NCBI GenBank assembly: GCA_963727575.1
Contig: CAVSIA010000043.1
Location: 1 to 64,000, forward strand
Length of the DNA stretch: 64,000 bases
Direction: 5' to 3'
Source: JAHQVI01 sp963727575
GTDB lineage: Bacteria > Pseudomonadota > Alphaproteobacteria > Rhizobiales > Rhodomicrobiaceae
A program made the translations under genes and the position numbers. Positions 7,048-16,770 of this stretch are shown in pieces. A model generated the notes under the pieces. The model did no database searches. It worked only from the letters and a program-made list of their open reading frames with translations, and was not told the DNA's origin. Position 1 is the first letter of the stretch. Each line of letters starts with the position of its first letter.

Positions 7048-10000
7048 AACGCAAGCCGCACAGGCGACGATGGACGGCAACACCGCGGTTGCCCATGTCG
7101 CCTATCGCGTGAACGAGGTCTGCGCGATCTACCCGATTACGCCGTCCTCGCCGATGGCGGAACTGGCCGACGAGTGGACCGCGCGCGGCGTCACCAATAT
7201 CTGGGGCAATATCCCCATCATTCAGGAAATGCAGAGCGAGGGCGGCGCGGCAGGCGCCGTACACGGAGCATTGCAGGCCGGAGCGCTGACGACGACATTC
7301 ACGGCCTCGCAGGGCCTGATGCTGATGATCCCCAACATGTTCAAGATCGCCGGCGAGCTTACCCCCGCGGTCTTTTACGTGGCGGCGCGTTCGGTCGCGA
7401 CCCAGGCGCTTTCGATTTTCGGCGATCATTCCGATGTCATGGCCGTGCGTCCCACCGGCTTTGCCATGCTGGCGTCGAACTCGGTGCAGGAAGCCCACGA
7501 CATGGCGCTGATCGCGCAGGCGGCGACGCTCAAATCGCGGGTGCCGTTCGTGCATTTCTTCGATGGGTTCCGCACCTCGCATGAGATCAACACGCTGACG
7601 CTCGTCAGTGATGCCGATATCCGCGCCATGATCGACGACGATCTGGTGCGGGCGCATCGGGCGCGGGCGCTCAATCCCGAGCATCCGTTCGTGCGTGGCA
7701 CCGCGCAAAATCCGGACGTGTTCTTTCAGGGCCGTGAGGCCGTGAACCGGTTCTATGCCGAGGCGCCGGACATCGTTGCCGCGGCCATGGCAGAAATTCG
7801 GGACGCTGACCGGGCGGCATTACCAGCCGTTCGATTATTTCGGCGCGCCGGACGCCGAGCGCGTGCTTGTCGCCATGGGGTCGGGCGCCGAGGTGGCGCG
7901 CGAGACGGTCGCCGATCTCAATGCGCGCGGGGAGAAGGTCGGGGTTATCGCCGTCCGGCTCTATCGGCCTTTCTCGGCGAAACATCTCCTGGCGGCGCTG
8001 CCGGAAAGCTGCAATGCGGTGGCGGTTCTCGACCGCACCAAGGAGCCAGGCGCCACGGGCGAGCCGCTTTATCTGGATATGGTTGCGGTGCTGGCCGACG
8101 CGGCGGCACGGGGCGAACGGGCCCGCATGCCGAAAGTCATCGGCGGGCGCTACGGCCTGTCCTCGAAGGACTTCGATCCGGCGCAGGTCAAGGCCGTGTT
8201 CGACGAGTTGAAAAAGGCCGAGCCCAAGCGCGGCTTTACCGTCGGCATCAATGATGACGTGATGCATACGAGCCTTGCGGTCGACGCGAGCTATGCCATC
8301 GAGCCGGACGAGGTGGTCCGGGCGGTGTTCTACGGGCTCGGCGCGGACGGAACCGTCGGGGCCAACAAAAACAGCGTAAAGATCATAGCCGAGGACGCAA
8401 GGCACTATGCGCAAGGCTATTTCGTCTATGATTCCCACAAGTCCGGCGCGCAGACGGTTTCGCATCTCAGGTTCGGGCTGCATCCGATCCGCTCGCCTTA
8501 TCTGATCCGTTCGGCGAATTTCGTCGCCTGCCATCAGTTCCACTTCTTGATGAAGACGGACGTGTTACGGCTGGCAGCGCCGGGGGCGACTTTCCTTCTG
8601 AACAGCCCCTACGGGCCGGATGCCGTCTGGGACAGGCTGCCCCGCGGTGTGCAGGAACACATCATCGCCAAGAGACTGAAATTCTACGTCATCGACGCCA
8701 CGACGGCGGCGCGCGAGGTGGGGCTCGCGAACCGCACCAACACGATCCTGCAGACCTGTTTCTTCGCGCTGTCGGGCGTGCTGCCGCGCGAGGAGGCGAT
8801 CGAGCGCATCAAGCAGAGCATCGCCAAGAGCTATGCCCGCAAAGGCAAGCGGGTGGTGGAGCAGAATTACGCCGCCGTGGACGGTGCTTTGGCGCGGCTC
8901 CACGAGGTGGAGGTGCCGGCTGCGGCGACGAGCAGCTTCGAGCGCCCGCCTGTGGTGCCCGACACCGCGCCGGACTTCGTGCGCCGGGTTACGGCACGGA
9001 TGATGGAGGGGCTGGGCGACGAGATTGCCGTCAGCGCCATGCCGATCGACGGCACCTTTCCGTCGGGCACCGCCGCCTGGGAAAAGCGCAATGTCGCCGA
9101 GGACGTGCCGGTCTGGCGGCAGGATCTGTGCATCCAGTGCGGCCAGTGCGGTTTCGTCTGTCCGCATAGCGTGATCCGCGCAAAATATTACGACGAGGCG
9201 CAGTTGACGGGCGCGCCGGACGGGTTCAAATCCGCGCCCGTGAATGCGCGTGGCTATCCGGGTGCGCGGTTCTCGCTGCAATTCTATATCGAGGATTGCA
9301 CCGGCTGCGGGCTGTGCGTCGAGGCCTGCCCGGCATCGAGTTTGGTGGAGCCTGGTGTGAAGGCGGTCAATCTCGCCGAGAAGTCCGGGCTGGTCGAGGC
9401 GGAGCGCGAGAATATCGCCTTCTTCGAGCGCCTGCCCGTGAACGACCGCTCGCGCGTCGATTTCGCCAATGTGCGCGGCGTGCAGTTCCTGGAGCCCTTG
9501 TTCGAGTTTTCCGGCGCCTGTGCAGGCTGCGGGGAGACGCCCTATGTGAAGCTCTTGTCGCAGCTTTTCGGTGACCGGCTGATGGTCGCCAACGCCACGG
9601 GGTGTTCCTCGATCTATGGCGGCAATCTGCCGGTGACGCCCTGGTCGAAGAACCAGGAGGGGCGAGGGCCGGCCTGGTCGAATTCGCTGTTCGAAGACAA
9701 TGCCGAGTTCGGACTTGGTTTCCGGCTGGCCGCCGACAAGCATCTGGCCATGGCGCAGGATCTGCTGCGGAGGCTGGCGGGTCAAGTCGGCGAGGATCTG
9801 GTCACGGGCATTCTGGAAGCGCCGCAGATCGGCGAATCCGAGATCCGCGCGCAGCGCGAGCGGGTGGCGGTTCTGAAAACAAAGCTGCTGGCCTTGAGGA
9901 ACGATCAGACCGCCGAGCATCTGCTTTCTGTCGTCGACCATCTGGTCCGGCGCAGCATCTGGATCGTCGGCGGCGATGGTTGGGCTTACGATATCGGCTA

Positions 10001-10640
10001 TGGCGGGCTTGACCATGTGCTGGCCAGCGGGCGCGATGTGAACATTCTGGTGATGGATACCGAGGTCTATTCCAACACCGGCGGGCAGGCCTCCAAGGCG
10101 ACGCCGCTCGGCGCCATTGCCAAATTCGCCGCCGCCGGCAAGCGCACCGCGCGCAAGGATCTCGCACTGCAGGCCATCGCCTACGGCAATGTCTACGTGG
10201 CGCAGGTGGCGATGGGCGCCAATCCGCAACAGACGCTGCAGGCGTTCCGCGAGGCGGAGGCGTATCAGGGGCCGTCGCTCATTCTCGCCTACAGCCACTG
10301 CATCGCGCACGGCTTCGACCTTCGCAAGGGACTCAGCCAGCAGGACAAGGCCGTGGCAAGCGGATACTGGCCGCTGCTGCGCTACGATCCGGCCTTGCGC
10401 GCCGTCGGAGAGGCGCCGTTCCGTCTGGACTCGCCGCGGCCGTCACTGCCGTTCAAGGACTATGCCTATAACGAATTGCGCTACAGCGCACTGGCGGCCA
10501 GCCGGCCGAAGGAGGCCGCCGCGCTTCTGGCCGAGGCGCAGCAGCTGATCCGCGACAAGTACCACACCTATGAGGACTTCGCGCAGATGGATGCCGGGCC
10601 GGATGCGTCGCGGGCCATGGGCGCGGGGCGCAAATTGTGA
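7040..10640 (+). CDS. nifJ: Pyruvate:ferredoxin (flavodoxin) oxidoreductase, single chain; one frameshift
   Basis: At about 1200 codons the span matches single-chain PFOR/NifJ, which oxidises a 2-oxoacid with CoA to acyl-CoA and CO2. Domain I opens with MDGNTAVAHVAYRVNE and AIYPITPSSPMAELAD. Two [4Fe-4S] motifs, CIQCGQCGFVCPHSVI and CTGCGLCVEACPASS, and the third-cluster Cys GACAGCGETPY follow. The ThDP site is GGDGWAYDIGYGGLDHVL with TEVYSNTGGQASKATPLG. Near 7797 the frame jumps by one extra base (GAAATTC for expected GAATTC), joining EAPDIVAAAMA to FGTLTGRHYQPFDYF. The rest is intact, so an assembly insertion is more likely than decay. It is co-transcribed with the GltD-like flavoprotein and the DHOD-like gene. 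Confidence 0.93.
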
Positions 10641-10651
10641 GGGAGGCGGGC

Positions 10652-11647
10652 ATGGATCTGACGACGCGCTATCTCGGCCTCGAACTGAGCAGCCCACTGG
10701 TGGCAAGCGCCAGTCCGCTCAACGCGAATCTGGACAATCTCAAGCGATTGCAGGATTTCGGCGCGGGGGCGGTGGTTCTGCCGTCGGTCTTCGAGGAGCA
10801 GATCACCCGCGAGCAGGAAGTCCTCGACGCGCTGATCGACAACGGCGCCGAAAGTTTCGGCGAAGCGCTCAGCTACTTTCCGGCGCAGACCTCCTATGCC
10901 TTCGACACCTCGCATCACCTGGTTCTGATCGAGCAGGCGGCGGAGGCACTCGATCTCCCGGTCATCGCCAGTCTCAACGGCATCACCGATAGCGGTTGGG
11001 TGGACTATGCCTGCGACATCGAAAGCGCCGGCGCCCAGGCCATCGAGCTCAATGTGTTTTTCGTTCCATCCGATCCGACCGTGAGCGGCGCGGACGTCGA
11101 GAAACGCTATACCGATATCGTCCAAGCCGTCGTATCGGCGGTCAAAATTCCTGTCGCGGTCAAGGTCGGCCCCTATTTCAGCTCGCCTGGTCATATGGCC
11201 GGCGAGTTGGTCAAGGCCGGGGCCAAGGGCCTGGTGCTCTTCAACCGCTTCTACGAGCCGGATATCGATCCGGCAACGCTTTCGGTTCAAGCCAGCCTGG
11301 AGTTGTCTCATCCTTACGAAATGCGGCTGCCGCTGTTGTGGATCGGCGTCCTCGCCGGGCGGATCGACGCTTCACTGGCGGCAACGACCGGCGTCGACAC
11401 CGCGGAGGACGCGGTCAAGTACCTTTTGGCCGGCGCCGATGTGGTGATGACGACGTCGGCTCTCCTCAGGCATGGCCCAGGACATATGCAAGTTCTTGTC
11501 CGTGGACTGACCGATTGGCTCGCATCGCGCCAGCTTTCGTCGCCTGACGCCATCCGCGGCAAGCTCAGCCATCGCAATATCGCGGATCCGGAAGCGTATG
11601 AGCGCGCCAATTACATCAAAGTGCTGCAGGGATTTGGAAGTCCGTGA
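10652..11647 (+). CDS. Dihydroorotate dehydrogenase-like flavoprotein
   Basis: The protein is 331 residues with the FMN-barrel fold of class 1 dihydroorotate dehydrogenases: MDLTTRYLGLELSSPLVAS, PVIASLNGITDSGWVDYA, AIELNVFF, IPVAVKVGPYFSS, LVLFNRFYEPDID, and ADVVMTTSALLRHG at the phosphate site. Such DHOD-like proteins commonly sit beside nifJ, and their true substrate is unsettled, so pyrD is not used. The start at 10652 has GGAGG seven bases upstream; it follows nifJ by 11 bases as the last gene of that operon. Confidence 0.8.
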   Translation: MDLTTRYLGLELSSPLVASASPLNANLDNLKRLQDFGAGAVVLPSVFEEQITREQEVLDALIDNGAESFGEALSYFPAQTSYAFDTSHHLVLIEQAAEALDLPVIASLNGITDSGWVDYACDIESAGAQAIELNVFFVPSDPTVSGADVEKRYTDIVQAVVSAVKIPVAVKVGPYFSSPGHMAGELVKAGAKGLVLFNRFYEPDIDPATLSVQASLELSHPYEMRLPLLWIGVLAGRIDASLAATTGVDTAEDAVKYLLAGADVVMTTSALLRHGPGHMQVLVRGLTDWLASRQLSSPDAIRGKLSHRNIADPEAYERANYIKVLQGFGSP

Positions 11648-11830
11648 CGGTCGCGAGGACCAGAGGGGATCGAATCTCCCCTTCAGCGTCTTGTCGTCGC
11701 TCTGCTCCCCAATCGCCAGTACGCTGGGCAGGTGGCGATAGCCGTCGATCTGCTTCCGTAGCTTGATATCGTCTGCTCTGCCGTCGCGACGGCATCTGCC
11801 CTCAGCAAAGAAGCCGCCGGGGTCCCCGGT

Positions 11831-12646
11831 TTACCCGATCGCGCGATCGTCCTGGCCGTTCGAGCGGGCATGCGCCGCCTTGGTCCGGGCCTGGAGGGCG
11901 CGCAGCGTGGTCAGCTCCAGCTCGGTCGGCGCTGGGGTCTCGTCCAGGCGCTCGGAGAACCGCACCGTCCACCCGCAGGTCTCCTGGATCTTCTCGCGGG
12001 TGACGCCAGGGTGCAGCGAGACGACCGTGAATTCCTTGGTCGCGGGATCCGGCCGCCAGACGGCGAGATCGGTGATCAGCAGTGTCGGCCCCTTGGTCTT
12101 GATGCCGAGCCGCTCGCGATGGTCGCCGCCCTCGCCATGGCCGAAGGAGGTGACGAAATCGATCTTCTCGACCATGCCGCGCTTCGACTGGGCCATGGTG
12201 ATGTAGATCTCCTGCGCCGAGGAGGCAATCTCAGGTGCGCCGCCGCCGCCGGGCAGCCGCGTCTTCGGCTTAAAATAGTCGCCGATCACGGTGGTGTTGA
12301 TATTGCCGAATTTGTCGAGCTGCGCCGCGCCGAGAAAGCCGATGCTGACGTGGCCGCCCTGCAGCCAGTAACGGAACATCTCCGGCACTGAAACCGTCGT
12401 CAGCGCAGTTTCGCAAAGCTCCCCGTCGCCGATCGAGAGCGGCAGAATATCCGGCGCGGTGCCGAGCGTGCCGGACTCGTAGATCAGCGTGATATCCGGC
12501 GCGTGCGTGAGGCGCGCGACATTGCACGCAGCCGAGGGCGCGCCGATGCCGACGAAGCAGACGTCGCTCCCCTTCAGCGGACGCGACGCGGCGATGGTCA
12601 TCATTTCGGAGGGCGAAAAGCCCAGCGTCTCAGCGTCGGCGCTCAT
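11831..12646 (-). CDS. CoA-transferase beta subunit (GctB/CatJ family)
   Basis: The protein is 271 residues, starting MSADAETLGFSPSEMMT. It overlaps the alpha gene by ATGA. YESGTLG carries Glu57 at the position of the catalytic glutamate of glutaconate/3-oxoadipate CoA-transferases, followed by GHVSIGFLGAAQLDKFGNIN and RLPGGGGAPEIAS. The catalytic Glu argues for a true CoA-transferase rather than the Glu-less IpdAB-type ring hydrolases. CatIJ of this family transfers CoA to 3-oxoadipate. The nearby pca operon lacks pcaIJ, so this pair may fill that step; that is inference. A reading that extends upstream of 12646 runs into the alpha gene and is not real. Confidence 0.85.
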   Translation of the reverse strand: MSADAETLGFSPSEMMTIAASRPLKGSDVCFVGIGAPSAACNVARLTHAPDITLIYESGTLGTAPDILPLSIGDGELCETALTTVSVPEMFRYWLQGGHVSIGFLGAAQLDKFGNINTTVIGDYFKPKTRLPGGGGAPEIASSAQEIYITMAQSKRGMVEKIDFVTSFGHGEGGDHRERLGIKTKGPTLLITDLAVWRPDPATKEFTVVSLHPGVTREKIQETCGWTVRFSERLDETPAPTELELTTLRALQARTKAAHARSNGQDDRAIG

Positions 12647-13500
12647 GGCTCGATCCTCAAATTCCGGACACGCTTCGCAAAAATCTCCGGCCCGGCCTCC
12701 ATGACATTCGTCTGCATCCAGGCGTGAAAGCGGTCGCGGTCGGCGGAAACCTCGTCCCATTCGACATAGGACGCGTTATCGCGCCGGTAATAGCCATGGG
12801 TGTAGGACGGGTGCGCGCCGCCGGGGACGACGCAGACGGCATCGATCGTCCAATGCGGCAGGATCGTCAGATTCGGGTGCAGCCCGTCGAAATCCTCGAC
12901 GACCTCCTCGACGGTAACCACGGCGCGCTTTGCCGCCAGCACGGCTTCTTTCTGAATGCCGATGATCCCCTCGATCAGCACATCGCCGCGCTTGTTGGCC
13001 TTCTGCGCGTGGATGAACGTCACATCCGGGCGCACCGACGGCACCGCCGCCAGCACTTCCCCGGTGAACGGGCATGTCACGGTTTTGATGTTCGGATTGA
13101 CCTTCGGCAGGTCGACGCCGAGATAGCCGCGGAAGACGGCACAGGGCAGCCCCGCCGCACCCGCCTCATAGGCGTTCGCCATGCCGGCATGAGAGTGCTC
13201 CTCGAATTCCAGCGGCTGCGGCCAGCCATTCTCGAGGGCGTCGCGCGAGCGCCGCAGCAGACCGACGCCGGGATTGCCGACATAGGAGAACACCATCCGC
13301 CGGGCCATGCCCATGCCGATCATCTGGTCGTAGACCAGGTCGGGTGTCATCCGGATCAGGGTCAGATCCTTGAAACCCTGGCGGATCGCCTCATGCGCCG
13401 CCGCTGTCGGGATGAGATGGGTGAAACCTTCAAAAGCGGCGGTGTCGCCATTCTTCAGATTGTCCGCAACTGCTTGCGCAAGCGGGAGGAACTTTGCCAT
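12643..13500 (-). CDS. CoA-transferase alpha subunit (GctA/CatI family)
   Basis: The protein is 285 residues and contains AAFEGFTHLIPTAAAHEAIR, GMARRMVFSYVGNPGVGLL, FEEHSHAGMANAYEAGA and VTCPFTGEVLAAVPSVRPDV. This is the glutaconate CoA-transferase A type, which binds the acyl-CoA and pairs with the catalytic beta subunit. The tail DHFAWMQTNV-like region ends in RVRNLRIEP. It starts at 13500 and is divergent from the DpgC-like gene. A perfect palindrome of the PcaR type lies 20-34 bases upstream of its start, suggesting control by the IclR regulator at 31733. Likely substrate: 3-oxoadipate or another dicarboxylate; not proven. Confidence 0.85.
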   Translation of the reverse strand: MAKFLPLAQAVADNLKNGDTAAFEGFTHLIPTAAAHEAIRQGFKDLTLIRMTPDLVYDQMIGMGMARRMVFSYVGNPGVGLLRRSRDALENGWPQPLEFEEHSHAGMANAYEAGAAGLPCAVFRGYLGVDLPKVNPNIKTVTCPFTGEVLAAVPSVRPDVTFIHAQKANKRGDVLIEGIIGIQKEAVLAAKRAVVTVEEVVEDFDGLHPNLTILPHWTIDAVCVVPGGAHPSYTHGYYRRDNASYVEWDEVSADRDRFHAWMQTNVMEAGPEIFAKRVRNLRIEP

Positions 13501-13519
13501 TCAGTCCGGTCCAGGAGAC

Positions 13520-13534
13520 GTTCGCATTGCGAAC
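13520..13534. promoter_or_regulatory. Candidate PcaR/IclR operator (site 1)
   Basis: GTTCGCATTGCGAAC is a perfect inverted repeat (GTTCGC, 3-base spacer, GCGAAC) lying 20 bases upstream of the CoA-transferase alpha start and 214 upstream of the DpgC-like start. It matches GTGCGCATGGCGCAC at 32799 at 12 of 15 positions, with the differences placed symmetrically. It also resembles the 15-bp PcaR operator known from Pseudomonas putida (GTTCG-N5-CGCAC). Confidence 0.5.
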
Positions 13535-13747
13535 ATGAAATGCATGTGAGATTTTTGTGCTGTCAGCGCGGGTGTGTCAAGCACGGCCCCGGTTACGTGT
13601 GCGGCCGGCGCACGCCGCAAACGGGCATCGCGAAATCTGCCTTGGACGGAGCTGGCGATGGAAATCGCCGGCATCTCCCGAACGCACCCGCTTGTCTTGC
13701 CGCGAACATGGCCTCATGCTGAGGAAAAGCGCTATGGGAGGACGACC

Positions 13748-15097
13748 ATGCCAGACCGGGAGCGTGATCCGGCAAACGCCGGGGGTGCGATGGCATTCGG
13801 CCCCGATGCCGAACGCGCCGATACGCTGGAACACGACGCCGGCATCGCCGCCGAGCGCATTGCCAGTCTCGAAAAGCGCGTGGCCGCCGATAAGGACGCC
13901 GAGGCGGTCAAGGCGGACATCCTGCGGGTCAAGGAGCGCTTCTACCGCCAATATGCGACGACGATCTATGACGATTTGACCGACGACCGCACGAGGCCGC
14001 GACGCCTCGCCGATCTGCTCTACGAGGCCGCCGAGCGTTTCCCCCTGCTCCTGCCGACCCGCGAGGCGATCCAGGAGGAGCGCGACCTGCGCCGGCAATC
14101 GGCCAAGCGCGGGCGGGAAATCGATCAGGGCCTGTTCGCCGCGCATCTGCTGGCCGACGAACGCTGCGGGCTGCACCTCATCCACGCCATGCTACGCCCG
14201 ACCCAGGCCGCCGAGCGGCACCTTGCCGAATTTCGCGAAACCGGCTCGATCGATCTGGGCAAGGCGCGGCTGGAGCGGCGCGGCCCGATCGGCCATATCA
14301 CCCTCGTCAATCCGGAGTGCCTCAATGCGGAGGACGATGTGTCGGTCAAGGCGCTGGAGACGGCCATCGACCTGGTGCTGCTCGACGACCGGATCGAAGC
14401 CGGCGTGCTGCGCGGCTCGGTCGTAGAGCATGCCAAATATGCCGGACGCCGCGTCTTCAATGCCGGCATCAACCTTACCCACCTCTATTACGGGCAGATT
14501 TCCTTCGTCGAATTCATCCTCGAACGCGATCTCGGCCTGGTGCACAAACTCTATCGCGGGCTCTGGGTGTCGGACAGCTATCACCAGCAGTTCGAGGACT
14601 ATCTGGAAAAGCCCTGGCTCGCGGCGGTCGAGGCGTTCGCGATCGGTGGCGGATGCCAGCTCCTTTGCGTCATGGACCGCGTGATCGCCGAGCCGGGCAC
14701 CTATTTCAGCCTGCCGGCGAGCAAGGAAGGCTTTATACCGGGCGCCGCCAATCTGCGGCTGCCGCGGCTGGTCGGCATCAACAATGCGCGGCGAGCGATC
14801 TTCTTCGAAAAGCGCTTCCCCGTCGACGAGCCGGACGGCATGCTGATCTGCGACGAGGTCGTCCCATCCGAGGACATGGACGCCGGGATCGAGCGCAACG
14901 CCAAGGGCCTCGTTCGCGCCGGGCTGTTGAGCGCAGTGAGCAATCGCAAGGCGCTGCGCGTCGGCCAGGAGCCGCTCTCCGCATTCCGCCGCTACATGGC
15001 CACCTATGCGCGCCAGCAGGCGTTCTGTTTCTACGATCAGGCGCTCCTCGCCAATATCGAGGCACATTGGAAGCCGCAGACGCGGCGCATGAGGTGA
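13748..15097 (+). CDS. DpgC-like arylacetyl-CoA dioxygenase (cofactor-free, crotonase superfamily)
   Basis: The protein is 449 residues, far longer than a plain enoyl-CoA hydratase. It has a helical N-terminal domain of about 180 residues followed by a crotonase fold. Blocks specific to DpgC, (3,5-dihydroxyphenyl)acetyl-CoA 1,2-dioxygenase, are present: RRVFNAGINLTHLYYGQISF and FVEFILERDLGLVHKLYRGL (about 235-270), EAFAIGGGCQLLCVMDRV (about 296-313) and SLPASKEGFIPGAANLRLPR (about 320-340). DpgC uses O2 without metal or flavin to convert an arylacetyl-CoA to the arylglyoxylate plus CoA. The start at 13748 has GGGAGG upstream. It shares an operon with a CoA ligase. Substrate identity is unknown. 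Confidence 0.8.
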   Translation: MPDRERDPANAGGAMAFGPDAERADTLEHDAGIAAERIASLEKRVAADKDAEAVKADILRVKERFYRQYATTIYDDLTDDRTRPRRLADLLYEAAERFPLLLPTREAIQEERDLRRQSAKRGREIDQGLFAAHLLADERCGLHLIHAMLRPTQAAERHLAEFRETGSIDLGKARLERRGPIGHITLVNPECLNAEDDVSVKALETAIDLVLLDDRIEAGVLRGSVVEHAKYAGRRVFNAGINLTHLYYGQISFVEFILERDLGLVHKLYRGLWVSDSYHQQFEDYLEKPWLAAVEAFAIGGGCQLLCVMDRVIAEPGTYFSLPASKEGFIPGAANLRLPRLVGINNARRAIFFEKRFPVDEPDGMLICDEVVPSEDMDAGIERNAKGLVRAGLLSAVSNRKALRVGQEPLSAFRRYMATYARQQAFCFYDQALLANIEAHWKPQTRRMR

Positions 15098-15122
15098 CAC
15101 GATTGGCGTAAGGGAGGCAGCA

Positions 15123-16613
15123 ATGCGGACGATTGCCGAACTGATCCGCTGGCGGGCGCGTCGTCATCCGGACCTGCCTGCGACTTGGTACGAAGGACGC
15201 GTGCGCACATATGGCGAGCTCGACCGGTCCAGCTCCGAACTCGCCGCTGGCCTGCTGAACGGGCTCAGCCTGCAGCCAGGCGCACGCGTGGCCATCCTGG
15301 ACACGAACTCCGACGCCTATCTGGAGCTGCTGTTCGCGCTCGACAAGGCGGGGCTGGTCGCGGTGCCGATCAACCGGCGGCTGACGGCGCCGGAGATCGC
15401 GGACTATGTCGATGGGCAGGTCATGCTCGAACTCGTCGTTGCCGGCGAGGCGTTCTCCCCGCTTTGTGCCGGGCTCCGGACACGCTCCATCGGCATCGGG
15501 GCACTTCCGCGCGGCGGCGCGGATCCGCATTGCGACCGGGACGGAGCGGTCACATGGCAATTCAGCACCTCGGGCACGACCGGCGTCGCCAAGGGTGCGA
15601 TGCTCACCGGCCGGAACGTGCTCGACAACGCCGTGGCCATGGCGCTCGAAATGCCGGAATTCCGCGAGGGCGGACCGTTTCTCGCCTGCCTGCCGATGTT
15701 CCATATCGGCGGCGCCGGTTCCGCGATCTGGGCGATGCATCAGGGCGCCACGGTCTATATCGACCGCGACACCACACCGGAGGCGCTGCTCGACAGCCTG
15801 ACCGCCCACAAGATCGAGACGACCCATCTGGTGCCGGCGATCCTGCGGCGGCTGAGCGAGCTGCCCGCCGCGGCGGATACTGACTTCCGCCATCTCAAGC
15901 ACATTGCCTATGGTGCCGCGCCGATGGCGCCGGAGGTGCTGCGCCGCTGCATCGACGTGTTCGGCTGCCGGTTTACGCAGTTCTACGGGCTGACGGAAAC
16001 CACCGGCCCGTTCGCCGCCCTGCCCTTCGAGCATCATTGGGGCGAACGGCTGTGGTCATGCGGAAGGCCGATGTTCGGCGGACGCGCGCGCATCGTCGAT
16101 CCGCAGGGTGAAGAACTGCCGCGCGGGGAGATCGGCGAGATCGTCTACCAGGGCGCCAATCTGATGGCCGGCTACGCAGGCTGGTCCAGGGCGACCGAGG
16201 AGGCGATGCGCGGCGGATGGTTCCACACCGGCGATGCCGGGACCATGGACGAGGACGGCTTCATCTTCATCAAGGACCGCATCAAGGACATGATCGTCTC
16301 CGGCGGCGAGAACGTCTATCCGGCGGAGGTCGAAGCGGTGCTCGCCGGGCATCCGGAGATCGCCGACGTCGCCGTGATCGGCGTGCCGGACGAACGCTGG
16401 GGCGAGGCGGTCAAGGCGGTCGTCGTCCTGCGCGAAGGGCCGGGGCTCCCGGCTGAGGCGTTGATCGCGTGGGCAAAGCAGAGGCTCGCCGGCTTCAAAT
16501 GCCCCCGTTCGGTCGACCTCGTCGACACCCTGCCACGCAATCCGAGCGGCAAGCTGCTGAAGCGTGAGCTGCGCAAGCCTTATTGGGAAGGCCGGACACG
16601 GAACGTCAATTGA
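15123..16613 (+). CDS. AMP-forming acyl/aryl-CoA ligase
   Basis: The protein is 496 residues of the ANL superfamily. The P-loop-like FSTSGTTGVAKGAML sits near residue 148, FYGLTETTGPF near 287, FHTGDAGTMDEDGFIFIKDR near 370 (hinge Asp and Arg), SGGENVYPAEVEAVL follows, and NPSGKLLKREL carries the C-terminal catalytic Lys. It activates a carboxylic acid to its CoA thioester via an acyl-AMP. It starts 25 bases after the DpgC-like gene with a GGGAGG site, so it most likely makes that enzyme's arylacetyl-CoA substrate. Sequence alone does not give the acid. Confidence 0.88.
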   Translation: MRTIAELIRWRARRHPDLPATWYEGRVRTYGELDRSSSELAAGLLNGLSLQPGARVAILDTNSDAYLELLFALDKAGLVAVPINRRLTAPEIADYVDGQVMLELVVAGEAFSPLCAGLRTRSIGIGALPRGGADPHCDRDGAVTWQFSTSGTTGVAKGAMLTGRNVLDNAVAMALEMPEFREGGPFLACLPMFHIGGAGSAIWAMHQGATVYIDRDTTPEALLDSLTAHKIETTHLVPAILRRLSELPAAADTDFRHLKHIAYGAAPMAPEVLRRCIDVFGCRFTQFYGLTETTGPFAALPFEHHWGERLWSCGRPMFGGRARIVDPQGEELPRGEIGEIVYQGANLMAGYAGWSRATEEAMRGGWFHTGDAGTMDEDGFIFIKDRIKDMIVSGGENVYPAEVEAVLAGHPEIADVAVIGVPDERWGEAVKAVVVLREGPGLPAEALIAWAKQRLAGFKCPRSVDLVDTLPRNPSGKLLKRELRKPYWEGRTRNVN

Positions 16614-16660
16614 GCGGCCGTGGCCGAGGCGAACAAGCCTTGCAAATCCACCCTCTTTCG

Positions 16661-16734
16661 AAATCCCCGCGGAGGTGGGGATCCAGTAAACAACGGAGTC
16701 TGAGGGATACTGGATCCCCGCCTCCGCGGGGATT
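16661..16734. repeat. REP-like palindromic element, copy 1
   Basis: Two 27-base arms, beginning AATCCCCGCGGAGGTGGGGA and ending the same sequence in reverse complement (one mismatch), flank about 20 bases. Each arm holds its own small GC-rich hairpin and the sequence GGATCCAGTA. Related copies lie at 29938 and 60641, and a half copy at 1988. It sits between the convergent CoA ligase and TRAP genes and could also act as a terminator. Confidence 0.8.
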
Positions 16735-16770
16735 GCGATTATGTGCTTTAATGACATAGCCGGCGACGTC

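Noticed and set aside
5278..7083. A 601-codon minus-strand open frame
   Set aside because: It is antisense to the GltD-like gene. The plus strand carries Fe-S, FAD and NAD(P) motifs; the minus reading has none and is a product of high GC at third positions.
8565..10310. A 581-codon minus-strand open frame
   Set aside because: It is the antisense shadow of nifJ, whose cluster and ThDP motifs lie on the plus strand.
7040..10640. nifJ as a true pseudogene
   Set aside because: A single extra A in a short A-run is the only defect in 1200 codons, and the same error type recurs across the window.
11831..13500. IpdAB-type steroid ring hydrolase
   Set aside because: The beta subunit keeps the catalytic Glu in YESGTLG, which IpdB-type proteins lack as I recall, and no other steroid genes are present.
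13748..15097. Ordinary enoyl-CoA hydratase/isomerase
   Set aside because: The length of 449 residues, the helical N-terminal domain and DpgC-specific blocks (AGINL...GQISF, EGFIPGAANLRLPR) fit DpgC better than a 260-residue hydratase.
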